Origin: an uncultured Oscillospiraceae bacterium
GTDB lineage: Bacteria > Bacillota > Clostridia > Oscillospirales > Oscillospiraceae
Direction: 5' to 3'
NCBI GenBank assembly: GCA_934590505.1
Contig: CAKTPC010000072.1
Span: forward strand, 1 to 10,237
DNA length: 10,237 nucleotides
Made by a program: the position numbers and the translations under genes. The notes below the pieces were generated by a model, which did no database searches, was not told the DNA's origin, and saw only the letters and a list, made by a program, of their open reading frames with translations. Positions within the stretch are counted from its first letter, which is position 1. Every line of letters begins with the position of its first letter. Below are positions 1 to 5,620 of the stretch, piece after piece.

Positions 1-572
1 TCGAGGAAGGTGCCGTATATCTCCTCCTCGGTGTCGGGCTTTATGTGCATGATAACGTCGGTGCCGACGCCCTCCTTCTCGCAGGGGGTGACGGTGTAGC
101 CGTCAGCGCCGCGGCTTTCCCACTTGACGCCCATGTCTTCACCGTACTTGCGGGTGATGACGGTGACCTCGTCCGCGACCATGAAGGCCGAATAGAAGCC
201 GACGCCGAACTGACCGATAATGGAGAGGTCCTCGCCCTCGGCCTGCTCCTTGTCCATCTCACCCTTAAACTTGAGCGAACCGCTCTTTGCGATGACGCCG
301 AGGTTATTCTCGCACTCCTCCGCAGTCATGCCGATGCCGTTATCGCGCACGGTCAGGGTGCGCGCTTCCTTATCGGGGATGATATCGATCTTATAATCCG
401 CGCGGCTCATGCCGACGCTCGTATCTGTCAGGGACAGGTAGCACAGCTTGTCTATCGCGTCGGACGCGTTCGAGATGATCTCGCGCAGAAAGATCTCGCG
501 GTTGGTGTATATGGAATTGATCATCAGATCGAGCAGACGCTTGGATTCCGCCTTGAATTGTTTCTTACTCAT
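1..572 (-). CDS. htpG: Chaperone HtpG (Hsp90), N-terminal part, cut by window edge
   Basis: This is the first ~190 residues of the bacterial Hsp90 homologue, a cytosolic ATP-dependent dimeric chaperone. The protein begins MSKKQFKAESKRLLDLM and carries the GHKL ATPase motifs in order: the N-box (REIISNASDAIDKL), the G1 motif DNGIGM, and the glycine-rich lid/G2 segment IGQFGVGFYSAFMVAD. The rest of the N-terminal domain and the middle and C-terminal domains lie beyond the left edge, so the CDS is partial at its 3' end. The start is ATG at 572, with GGAGG at 582-586 placed 9 nt upstream. It has its own promoter (620-647). No CIRCE operator (TTAGCACTC-N9-GAGTGCTAA) is visible, so HrcA control is not indicated here. 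Identification is by family motifs and is secure. Confidence 0.97.
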   Translation of the reverse strand, partial: MSKKQFKAESKRLLDLMINSIYTNREIFLREIISNASDAIDKLCYLSLTDTSVGMSRADYKIDIIPDKEARTLTVRDNGIGMTAEECENNLGVIAKSGSLKFKGEMDKEQAEGEDLSIIGQFGVGFYSAFMVADEVTVITRKYGEDMGVKWESRGADGYTVTPCEKEGVGTDVIMHIKPDTEEEIYGTFL

Positions 573-619
573 ATGTCTATGCCTCCAAAGTTATGAAGTA
601 ATTATTTCAGTAAATATAT

Positions 620-647
620 AGTATAGCACAAAAGCCGGGAATTTCAA
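620..647 (-). promoter_or_regulatory. Sigma-A promoter of htpG
   Basis: On the minus strand, TTGAAA (642-647) and TATACT (620-625) are separated by 16 bp. A TG dinucleotide just upstream of the -10 gives it extended -10 character. It lies about 50 bp before the htpG start codon. Confidence 0.75.
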
Positions 648-681
648 TATTTTGGGGCGGGGTAAGCGCGTAATTTACACT

Positions 682-720
682 TATATAAAATTTGGACGGG
701 GCAGCGGCTGCGCCCCGTCC
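682..720 (-). terminator. Probable intrinsic terminator of the PAP2 gene
   Basis: A 9-bp GC-rich stem pairs GGACGGGGC (694-702) with GCCCCGTCC (712-720). On the minus strand it is followed by an imperfect T-rich stretch (AAATTTTATAT). It begins 12 nt after the stop codon of the PAP2 gene and ends before the htpG promoter, so it separates the two transcripts. The T-tract is weak. Confidence 0.65.
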
Positions 721-732
721 GAGCATTAAGGC

Positions 733-1668
733 TTATTTCTTTTCATGCTTGCCCTTGTATGCGCCCGGCATCGAGGGCAGATTGAGCTTGAAGCGCGGGG
801 ACGATGCCGTCTCCGCTTTTGCGTGGCTCCCGGCTCTGCGCACGGCGGCACCGCGGCGCGGCGCGCTCTCGGGCTCGGCGTGATCGTTATTATCAGCGTC
901 TCTGTTTTCAAACGCGGGGCCGCGGCGGTTGCGTATCGTCTCCACCGTGAGCGGAGCCTTCTTTGCGGGTGCAGGCTCCTTCTCGGGTGCAGCGCCGATG
1001 AAAGGAATGTTGATGGGCAGGACTTCGCGGATATCAAAATCCAGCACCAGCTCCGCAATGGGCATGGAATCGCGTCTGTCCTCAAGGAAGCGGAAAATGA
1101 AACGGGTGATGACCCATGCGATGAAACCAGAGGCCACGCCGATTATTGCCGCAACGAGCACATCGGACGGATAGTGCGCCATGAGATAGTTCCTGGATAT
1201 GGCCATGAGCAGCACGATGACCACCGAGGGGACGACGAGCTTCTTGCCCTTCATCAGACTCAGCGCCGTCATGCCCGCGGCACAGGCGGTTACATGCCCG
1301 GAGGGGAAGGAGTACCCATCCTCGAACGGGGAGCCGACATACATCCACCATTCGCGGAACTGGTCGACCGTCTCGAACGGACGCGGGCGGGCGATGGTAT
1401 CTTTAAGGATAATATTCGTGATGAGCGCGCCGCAGCACACCGCACCGAACACGCACACGCCGGTGTCTCGCTCATTTGAAAGGCACATGAATATCAGCGC
1501 CAGCAGGAAAAAGATTATACCCTTTTCGCCGAGGAAGGTGATGACCTTCATGAGCGGGGTGAGAACGGCGCCGAGGGAGGCCGCCAGAGAGTGCATAAGG
1601 GAGAGAATGGCGTTATCATAGCCGGAGAAAAATTCATTCAGCCACAGAGCGGCAGAAGTCATTGCCAT
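733..1668 (-). CDS. PAP2-family membrane phosphatase
   Basis: This is a polytopic membrane protein of the PAP2 (type 2 phosphatidic acid phosphatase) superfamily, whose members dephosphorylate lipid phosphates such as phosphatidate or undecaprenyl pyrophosphate. All three signature motifs are intact: KX6RP (Lys89, Arg96-Pro97), PSGH (122-125), and SRX5HX3D (Ser158, Arg159, His165, Asp169). His125, His165 and Asp169 are the expected catalytic residues. About five or six hydrophobic segments occupy residues ~15-190. Residues ~195-311 form a hydrophilic tail rich in Arg, Lys, Ala and Pro that is not part of the PAP2 fold. The start is ATG 1668, with AGAAGG at 1678-1683 placed 9 nt upstream; an in-frame ATG two codons later is the alternative. 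It is monocistronic, with its own promoter and terminator. The substrate cannot be told from sequence; a BacA-independent undecaprenyl pyrophosphate phosphatase (BcrC/PgpB-like) is one possibility. Confidence 0.9.
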   Translation of the reverse strand: MAMTSAALWLNEFFSGYDNAILSLMHSLAASLGAVLTPLMKVITFLGEKGIIFFLLALIFMCLSNERDTGVCVFGAVCCGALITNIILKDTIARPRPFETVDQFREWWMYVGSPFEDGYSFPSGHVTACAAGMTALSLMKGKKLVVPSVVIVLLMAISRNYLMAHYPSDVLVAAIIGVASGFIAWVITRFIFRFLEDRRDSMPIAELVLDFDIREVLPINIPFIGAAPEKEPAPAKKAPLTVETIRNRRGPAFENRDADNNDHAEPESAPRRGAAVRRAGSHAKAETASSPRFKLNLPSMPGAYKGKHEKK

Positions 1669-1702
1669 GCGCGTGATCCTTCTTTCTATAGTGGTCGCGC
1701 TT

Positions 1703-1732
1703 ATTATACCCTATAAACCGCAAATATGGCAA
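1703..1732 (-). promoter_or_regulatory. Sigma-A promoter of the PAP2 phosphatase gene
   Basis: On the minus strand, TTGCCA (1727-1732) and a perfect TATAAT (1703-1708) are 18 bp apart, about 35 bp before the PAP2 start. The left end of the MITE-like element begins 22 bp upstream of the -35 box. Confidence 0.75.
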
Positions 1733-1780
1733 GAATTTTAATCATAACAATGGTACCCTCGGATGACAAGAGTACACACG

Positions 1781-1888
1781 CCTGACAGCGTGTCTTTCCG
1801 GCGCTTTTTGCCCTTTTTCGCCTTGATGGGTTACGACACATCTTCGTCTCAAAAAACAAAAATCGCTCGAAAATCCAAAGCTGTCAGG
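1781..1888. repeat. Internal dyad A of the MITE-like element
   Basis: CCTGACAGC (1781-1789) is perfectly complementary to GCTGTCAGG (1880-1888). The left arm starts on the base directly after the left terminal inverted repeat. Inside the dyad, GTGTC (1790-1794) can continue the pairing with GACAC (1835-1839), and GGCG (1800-1803) with CGCC (1819-1822). An alternative local hairpin pairs ACACGC (1776-1781) with GCGTGT (1788-1793). Confidence 0.7.
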
Positions 1889-1897
1889 TGCAAAGCA

Positions 1898-2005
1898 GTT
1901 TTGCCGAGGCAGAAAAGCAGCCAGACGACGAAAAGACCGCAGGGAATACTTTGTGTATTTGCAAGGCCTTTGAGGATGTATGGGCGTTTTTCTGCACGTC
2001 AAAAC
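1898..2005. repeat. Internal dyad B of the MITE-like element (long imperfect hairpin)
   Basis: Pairing runs inward through several helices: GTTTTG (1898-1903) with CAAAAC (2000-2005); GCAGAAAAGC (1909-1918) with GTTTTTCTGC (1986-1995), with one G-T wobble; CCA (1921-1923) with TGG (1981-1983); and a tip hairpin AATAC (1945-1949) with GTATT (1955-1959) around a 5-nt loop. The outer right arm ends on the base just before the right terminal inverted repeat. The regular nesting argues for selection on folded RNA or single-stranded DNA rather than on protein. Confidence 0.7.
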
Positions 2006-2050
2006 CGTGTGTGTCCTTGTCAACCGAGGGTAAGTTAAAAAAGCGTTTAC

Positions 2051-2080
2051 TTGACAGCACGGCTGTCGAAGCATTATTAT
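2051..2080 (+). promoter_or_regulatory. Sigma-A promoter of the DUF362 gene
   Basis: A perfect TTGACA (2051-2056) is followed after 18 bp by TATTAT (2075-2080). A further TATAAT at 2082-2087 is too far from the -35 to pair with it. The promoter begins 19 bp beyond the right end of the MITE-like element. Confidence 0.75.
2053..2067. promoter_or_regulatory. Perfect inverted repeat overlapping the -35 box (possible operator)
   Basis: GACAGC-ACG-GCTGTC forms a perfect 6-3-6 dyad whose left arm overlaps the TTGACA -35 box of the DUF362 promoter. Its position suits a repressor site, but no regulator gene is nearby, and the arrangement could be chance. Confidence 0.4.
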
Positions 2081-2113
2081 ATATAATGTAAGTCACCGAA
2101 AGGAGAAAAGAAC

Positions 2114-2980
2114 ATGAGACCAAAGGTATATTTTTCCAAGACGATCAGTCCTGAAAAGATAATAGAGCTCGTTGAGCTGTCCGGCAAGAAGCTTACCGGC
2201 AATATCGCCGTCAAGGTACACTCCGGTGAAGTCGGCAACCAGAACTTCCTCCGCCCCGAATTTTGGAAACCAGTCGTTGACCATGTCGGCGGAACGATCG
2301 TCGAGTGCAACACCGCCTATGACGGCGGACGCAACACCACCGAGCACCATTGGAAAACCATGGAGCTGCACGGCTGGAGCCATTATTTCGACGTAGATAT
2401 AATGGACGCGGAAGGCCCGGACAAAGTGCTCGATATCCCCGAAGGCAAAAAGATCAAGAAGAATTACGTCGGCAAGAACATCGACAAGTATGATTCTATG
2501 CTCGTCCTCTCTCACTTCAAGGGCCACCCCTCGGGCGGCTACGGCGGAGCACTCAAGCAGCTGTCGATAGGCGTTGCCTCCTCCTACGGCAAGAAGTATA
2601 TCCACGGCGCCGGCGATACGGAGAACTTCTGGCATGCCGACCATGACTCCTTCCTCGAATCGATGGCGGACGCGGCGTCCTCCGTTGTTAAGTACTTCGG
2701 CGGCAATACCCTGTATGTGAATGTAATGAAGAACATGTCCGTCGACTGCGACTGCTGCGCTGTTGCGGAGGACCCATGCATAAAGGACATGGGCGTACTC
2801 GTCTCGACTGACCCCGTTGCGATCGATCAGGCCTGCATTGATTTCGTCTATGCCTGCGACGATCCCGGAAAAGCACACTTCATAGAGCGCGTGGAATCCA
2901 GAAACGGTGTACACACCATCGAGGCTGCGGCGGAGATTGGCATCGGCAGCCGCGAATACGAGCTTGTCACCATTGAATAA
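2114..2980 (+). CDS. DUF362-domain protein (Fe-S center protein family, short form)
   Basis: The 288-residue protein belongs to the DUF362 / COG2768 family, often annotated as uncharacterized Fe-S center protein. Family landmarks are SHFKGHPSGGYGGALKQL (133-150), a Cys cluster at Cys212, Cys214, Cys215 and Cys222, and LVSTDPVAIDQACIDFV (229-245). Many members carry an inserted two-cluster ferredoxin (CxxCxxCxxxCP repeats) after the glycine-rich segment. Here the chain passes directly from GVASSYGKKYIHGAG to the C-terminal half, and no such insert is present. The remaining cysteines could still bind metal, but that is not shown. No signal peptide or membrane segment is seen, so it should be cytosolic. 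The start is ATG 2114, with AAAGGAG at 2099-2105 placed 8 nt upstream. No terminator follows; the next promoter begins 4 nt after the stop. The biochemical function of the family is not known to me. Confidence 0.85.
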   Translation: MRPKVYFSKTISPEKIIELVELSGKKLTGNIAVKVHSGEVGNQNFLRPEFWKPVVDHVGGTIVECNTAYDGGRNTTEHHWKTMELHGWSHYFDVDIMDAEGPDKVLDIPEGKKIKKNYVGKNIDKYDSMLVLSHFKGHPSGGYGGALKQLSIGVASSYGKKYIHGAGDTENFWHADHDSFLESMADAASSVVKYFGGNTLYVNVMKNMSVDCDCCAVAEDPCIKDMGVLVSTDPVAIDQACIDFVYACDDPGKAHFIERVESRNGVHTIEAAAEIGIGSREYELVTIE

Positions 2981-2983
2981 AAG

Positions 2984-3012
2984 TTGACGGGAAAGCGAAA
3001 AAATAGTAATAT
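2984..3012 (+). promoter_or_regulatory. Sigma-A promoter of the holB-ricT operon
   Basis: TTGACG (2984-2989) and TAATAT (3007-3012) are separated by 17 bp. Transcription would start near 3019, on the first base of the inverted repeat 3019-3037. Confidence 0.7.
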
Positions 3013-3018
3013 ATACCG

Positions 3019-3037
3019 ATAGGCTTATCAAGCCTAT
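3019..3037 (+). other. Perfect 8-bp hairpin at the predicted mRNA 5' end of holB-ricT
   Basis: ATAGGCTT (3019-3026) pairs with AAGCCTAT (3030-3037) around a 3-nt loop. No T-tract follows on the plus strand, so it is unlikely to terminate the DUF362 transcript. Its first base coincides with the predicted transcription start, which would put a stem at the extreme 5' end of the operon mRNA. Confidence 0.55.
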
Positions 3038-3068
3038 TGAAATGAAATGATGCGGGAGGGGGAGCGCT

Positions 3069-3887
3069 GTGGCTCAGATAAATTCATCGGGGCAGAGCGT
3101 TCCCCATGCCTGCGTGATATGCGCGCCGACGCCCGAGCGCGCGCTCAGCGAGGCGGAAAAGCTTGCAGCGGCAGCAGTGTGCAGCGGCAGCGGGACGCGC
3201 CCCTGCGGCAAGTGCAGAGACTGCCGCAAGGCCGCCGAGCATGTCCACCCGGACATCATCACGGTCGGCCGGCTCCTTGATGACAAGGGACGTCCCAAGC
3301 GTGAGATCGGCGTCGACCAGATACGCGATGTGATAGCCGACGCGCAGGTACTGCCGAACGAGGCTGCGCGCAAGGTATATATCATCGACCATGCGGAAAC
3401 GATGAACGCCGCCGCGCAGAATGCTGCGCTCAAGCTCTTGGAGGAGCCGCCCGCGGGGACGGTGTTCCTGCTGTGCACGACAAACGCCATGCAGCTTCTG
3501 CCAACTGTGCGCTCGCGCTGTGCGGAGGTCATCTGCCAAGGGCAGGAGCAGGAGGCGGATAATGAAGAGTGCGCGCTCGCGGCGGATTATATTAAAGCCG
3601 TCGCGGAGGGAAACCGCGCAAAGCTGCTGCGCTGGTGCGCGGCAAATGAGGGTATGGACGGCCGCGCCGCCGCAGATTTTATCGACTGTGCGCGCTCTCT
3701 TGTCACAGATATGCTCTGCTCCCGGCAGAAGGCGCGCGGCATGGAGCGCGCGGAGTTGATGGAGCTTCACAAATTATTGGATGAATGCGCCGCGAGACTG
3801 AAGGTCAACGCCGGTGTTAAGCATATATTTGGCCTGCTGGCTGTAGATTCGATCCCGGCAGGACGGAAACAGAGGAAAAACAATTGA
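3069..3887 (+). CDS. holB: DNA polymerase III delta' subunit
   Basis: This is the clamp-loader delta' subunit, which works with DnaX (tau/gamma) and delta to load the beta clamp at replication forks. Visible features are a zinc-binding module with Cys38, Cys46, Cys49 and Cys52 (CGKCRDC), the VYIIDHAETMNAAAQNAALK segment equivalent to the Walker B region, LLEEPP (123-128), and the SRC motif (149-151). The Walker A loop is absent: the expected position reads HACVICAPTPERALSEAEK. That agrees with delta' being a non-hydrolysing subunit. At 272 residues it is somewhat shorter than the usual ~320, with a reduced C-terminal collar domain. The start is GTG 3069 behind a GGGAGGGGG purine run (3054-3062). 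The stop overlaps the start of ricT, so the two are translationally coupled. The holB-ricT (yaaT) order is conserved in Bacillus and other Firmicutes. Confidence 0.92.
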   Translation: MAQINSSGQSVPHACVICAPTPERALSEAEKLAAAAVCSGSGTRPCGKCRDCRKAAEHVHPDIITVGRLLDDKGRPKREIGVDQIRDVIADAQVLPNEAARKVYIIDHAETMNAAAQNAALKLLEEPPAGTVFLLCTTNAMQLLPTVRSRCAEVICQGQEQEADNEECALAADYIKAVAEGNRAKLLRWCAANEGMDGRAAADFIDCARSLVTDMLCSRQKARGMERAELMELHKLLDECAARLKVNAGVKHIFGLLAVDSIPAGRKQRKNN

Positions 3888-5221
3888 TAGATGTCGTAAG
3901 CGTAAAATTTAAAAATCGGGGCAAGTGCTATTTCTTTTCCCCGAACGGACATGCGGTGAACAGCGGGGACAAGGTCGTCGTCGAGACCTCGAAGGGGCTT
4001 GAGCTTGCCGACTGCTGCCGCGGCGTGCATGCCGTGCCGGACAACGCCGTCGTGCAGCCGCTGCGCCCGGTGGTGCGCGTCGCCACGGCGGACGATCTGC
4101 GCGTCGCCAAGCTCAATGAGCAGCGCGAAAAGGAAGCCTTTGAGATATGCCAGAAGAAGATCGCCGAGCATGGGCTCGATATGAAGCTCGTCGACGTTGA
4201 GTGCAACTTCGAGGGCACTAAGACCATGTTCTTCTTCACCTCCGACGGACGTGTTGACTTCCGTGAGCTCGTAAAGGATCTCGCAAGCGTCTTTCGCAAC
4301 CGCATCGAGCTGCGCCAGATAGGTGTCAGGGATGAGGCGAAGATGATAGGCGGTATAGGTATCTGCGGCCGCCCTTATTGCTGCAGCCAGTTTCTGGACG
4401 ACTTCCAGCCCGTGTCCACAAAGATGGCAAAGGTACAGTCGCTCTCACTCAACCCCACCAAGATATCCGGCAGCTGCGGCAGGCTTATGTGCTGCCTGCG
4501 CTATGAGCAGGAGGCGTATGAGGACCTTATAAAGAAGGTACCGAAGCAGGGCGCGTTCGTCGAGACGAAGGACGGCTACGGCACTGCTGTGCAGGTAAAC
4601 CTCCTGCGTCAGACGGTCAAGGTCAAGCTCGATGACGAGGGGGATGATTCCCTGCGTCTCTATAAGCCGAATGAGCTGTGCGCTGTGCCCGGCGGACGCC
4701 CGAAGGACGGGGAGAAGCCGGCGTCGGTGCTCAACTATGTCCCAGAACCGGAGGAAGAGACCGAGGATGAGGACCCATGGGCGATGCCTGTGCTGCTCGT
4801 TTCCGAGGAGACGGGACGCGAGGAGACCGGCGAAGCGCGCGAGGAGCGCCGCGGCGGCGGGAACCGCAAGGGACACGGCCGTCAGAGAAAGCCGCGCCAG
4901 CCGAGGGAGGAGACTCCCGGCAAGGCTGAGGTAAAGGTCGAGGTCAAGGCGGAGACAAAGCCCGAGGGCGGGCGCGACGGGAAGAACCGCCGTCCACGCA
5001 GAGGCGGAAACGGAAAGCCCAACACCGTGCGCGTCGAGGCAAAGCCCGCGGCGGTACAGCCGGGCGCGCAGCCGAAGAAGGAAAGAAACTCTGCACCCGC
5101 CGCAAAGGACGGCGCGGCGCAGCCCAAGCCAAACAACCAGAAGAACCGCCGCAGCTACCGCGGATATCACGGCAAGCCCAGGCCGAAAACCGGAGCTCCC
5201 GGCGACAAGCCGCAGAGCTGA
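3884..5221 (+). CDS. ricT: PSP1-domain protein RicT (YaaT) with long basic C-terminal tail
   Basis: RicT (YaaT) is part of the RicA-RicF-RicT (YmcA-YlbF-YaaT) Fe-S complex. In Bacillus subtilis that complex aids RNase Y-dependent mRNA processing, competence, biofilm formation and sporulation. The PSP1 domain occupies about residues 1-268. Its conserved cysteines, Cys161, Cys166 and Cys167 (CGRPYCC) and Cys198, Cys203 and Cys204 (CGRLMCC), are the kind that ligate the [4Fe-4S] cluster. Residues ~268-445 are a low-complexity tail: acidic first (EPEEETEDEDPW), then rich in Arg, Gly, Lys, Pro and Gln with RRPRRGG- and KVEVKAETK-like stretches. B. subtilis YaaT is about 275 residues, so the tail is an addition. 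The start is TTG 3884, in a TTGA overlap with the holB stop, with GAGG 8 nt upstream. A strong terminator follows. Confidence 0.93.
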   Translation: MIDVVSVKFKNRGKCYFFSPNGHAVNSGDKVVVETSKGLELADCCRGVHAVPDNAVVQPLRPVVRVATADDLRVAKLNEQREKEAFEICQKKIAEHGLDMKLVDVECNFEGTKTMFFFTSDGRVDFRELVKDLASVFRNRIELRQIGVRDEAKMIGGIGICGRPYCCSQFLDDFQPVSTKMAKVQSLSLNPTKISGSCGRLMCCLRYEQEAYEDLIKKVPKQGAFVETKDGYGTAVQVNLLRQTVKVKLDDEGDDSLRLYKPNELCAVPGGRPKDGEKPASVLNYVPEPEEETEDEDPWAMPVLLVSEETGREETGEAREERRGGGNRKGHGRQRKPRQPREETPGKAEVKVEVKAETKPEGGRDGKNRRPRRGGNGKPNTVRVEAKPAAVQPGAQPKKERNSAPAAKDGAAQPKPNNQKNRRSYRGYHGKPRPKTGAPGDKPQS

Positions 5222-5236
5222 ATAACAGGTAATAAT

Positions 5237-5268
5237 GGCGCGCTGCATAATTGCAGCGCGCCTGTTTT
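5237..5268 (+). terminator. Intrinsic terminator of holB-ricT
   Basis: A perfect 11-bp stem pairs GGCGCGCTGCA (5237-5247) with TGCAGCGCGCC (5252-5262) around a TAAT loop and is followed by TGTTTT. It begins 15 nt after the ricT stop. It lies between convergent genes and may also act on the azlCD transcript from the other side, although the T-tract there (ATTATTACC) is poor. Confidence 0.88.
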
Positions 5269-5290
5269 GATATGTCCTGTTGGATTTATG

Positions 5291-5620
5291 TTATGCAAAC
5301 ACCAGCTGTGTGAGCAGCATATACACGGCGGTGCCGAGGATGATGGTGAGGATCATGTTCTTCTTCCAGAGGTGTACTCCCGCGGTGACGGCGATCGCGA
5401 TAAGCTCCGGCAGCCCGTGCGCACCGGACGCGAGGTCCACATCCTTGAGACTGTACACGACCAGCAGCCCGATAACGGCGGGCGGGATGAGCGGGGTCAG
5501 CTCGTCAATGAGCTTGGGGTGCCCCTTGCGGAACAGCAGCGGCGGAAGCGCGCGGGTGATGAGCGTACCGAGCGCGAGAGCAAGTATCGTTATAAGAGTC
5601 TGGACAGGCGTCATTGTCAT
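5291..5620 (-). CDS. azlD: AzlD-family branched-chain amino-acid transport subunit
   Basis: A 109-residue hydrophobic protein of the AzlD family, the small partner of AzlC in the two-component LIV-E class exporter. BrnFE and YgaZH are relatives that export branched-chain amino acids, or methionine. About four membrane segments are visible: residues ~5-25, 40-57, 67-84 and 89-107. The family-typical segment LGTLITRALPPLLF lies near the N-terminus. The start is ATG 5620, with GGAGG (5629-5633) 8 nt upstream. It overlaps the azlC stop as ATGA. The same frame stays open as far as 5722, but that stretch lies inside azlC and has no better start. Confidence 0.88.
   Translation of the reverse strand: MTMTPVQTLITILALALGTLITRALPPLLFRKGHPKLIDELTPLIPPAVIGLLVVYSLKDVDLASGAHGLPELIAIAVTAGVHLWKKNMILTIILGTAVYMLLTQLVFA

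Larger units (their letters stand above)
1754..2032. mobile_element. MITE-like element with terminal inverted repeats and TA ends
   Basis: This 279-bp segment is bounded by 27-nt inverted repeats, 1754-1780 and 2006-2032, that match at 23 of 27 positions. The outer 17 nt differ at only one position. The shared end is TACCCTCGG, then TGACAAG, then ACACACG. Both ends read TA just outside CCCTCGG, which would fit a TA target duplication of the kind made by IS630/Tc1-mariner transposases. No transposase is encoded. The open frames inside lack convincing starts or ribosome-binding sites and read as shadows. The element lies between the divergent promoters of the PAP2 gene and the DUF362 gene and leaves both intact. 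The repeats and their coordinates are seen directly; the mobile origin is inferred. A conserved structured intergenic RNA is the main alternative. Confidence 0.7.

Noticed and set aside
45..596. Plus-strand frame antisense to htpG
   Set aside because: Shadow of the HtpG coding sequence on the other strand; no family features.
1776..1793. ACACGC/GCGTGT hairpin as a terminator between genes
   Set aside because: No gene ends here; both neighbours start outward. It is an alternative pairing within the left end of the MITE-like element.
1888..2091. A 67-codon plus-strand frame and overlapping frames on both strands inside the MITE-like element
   Set aside because: No ribosome-binding site or convincing start; frames are open on both strands at once, and the bases are explained by the nested inverted repeats. 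Treated as shadows, although widely conserved small frames in such elements would be worth a search.
3019..3037. Hairpin as terminator of the DUF362 gene
   Set aside because: No T-tract follows on the plus strand, and the stem lies downstream of, and at the start site of, the holB promoter.
3047..3280. ATG-initiated 77-codon frame at the start of holB
   Set aside because: It lies in another frame from delta' and has no family features. The GTG at 3069 has the stronger Shine-Dalgarno sequence and the recognisable protein.
3069..3887. Loss of Walker A in delta' as a defect
   Set aside because: Delta' subunits commonly lack a working ATP-binding loop, so this is normal for the family.
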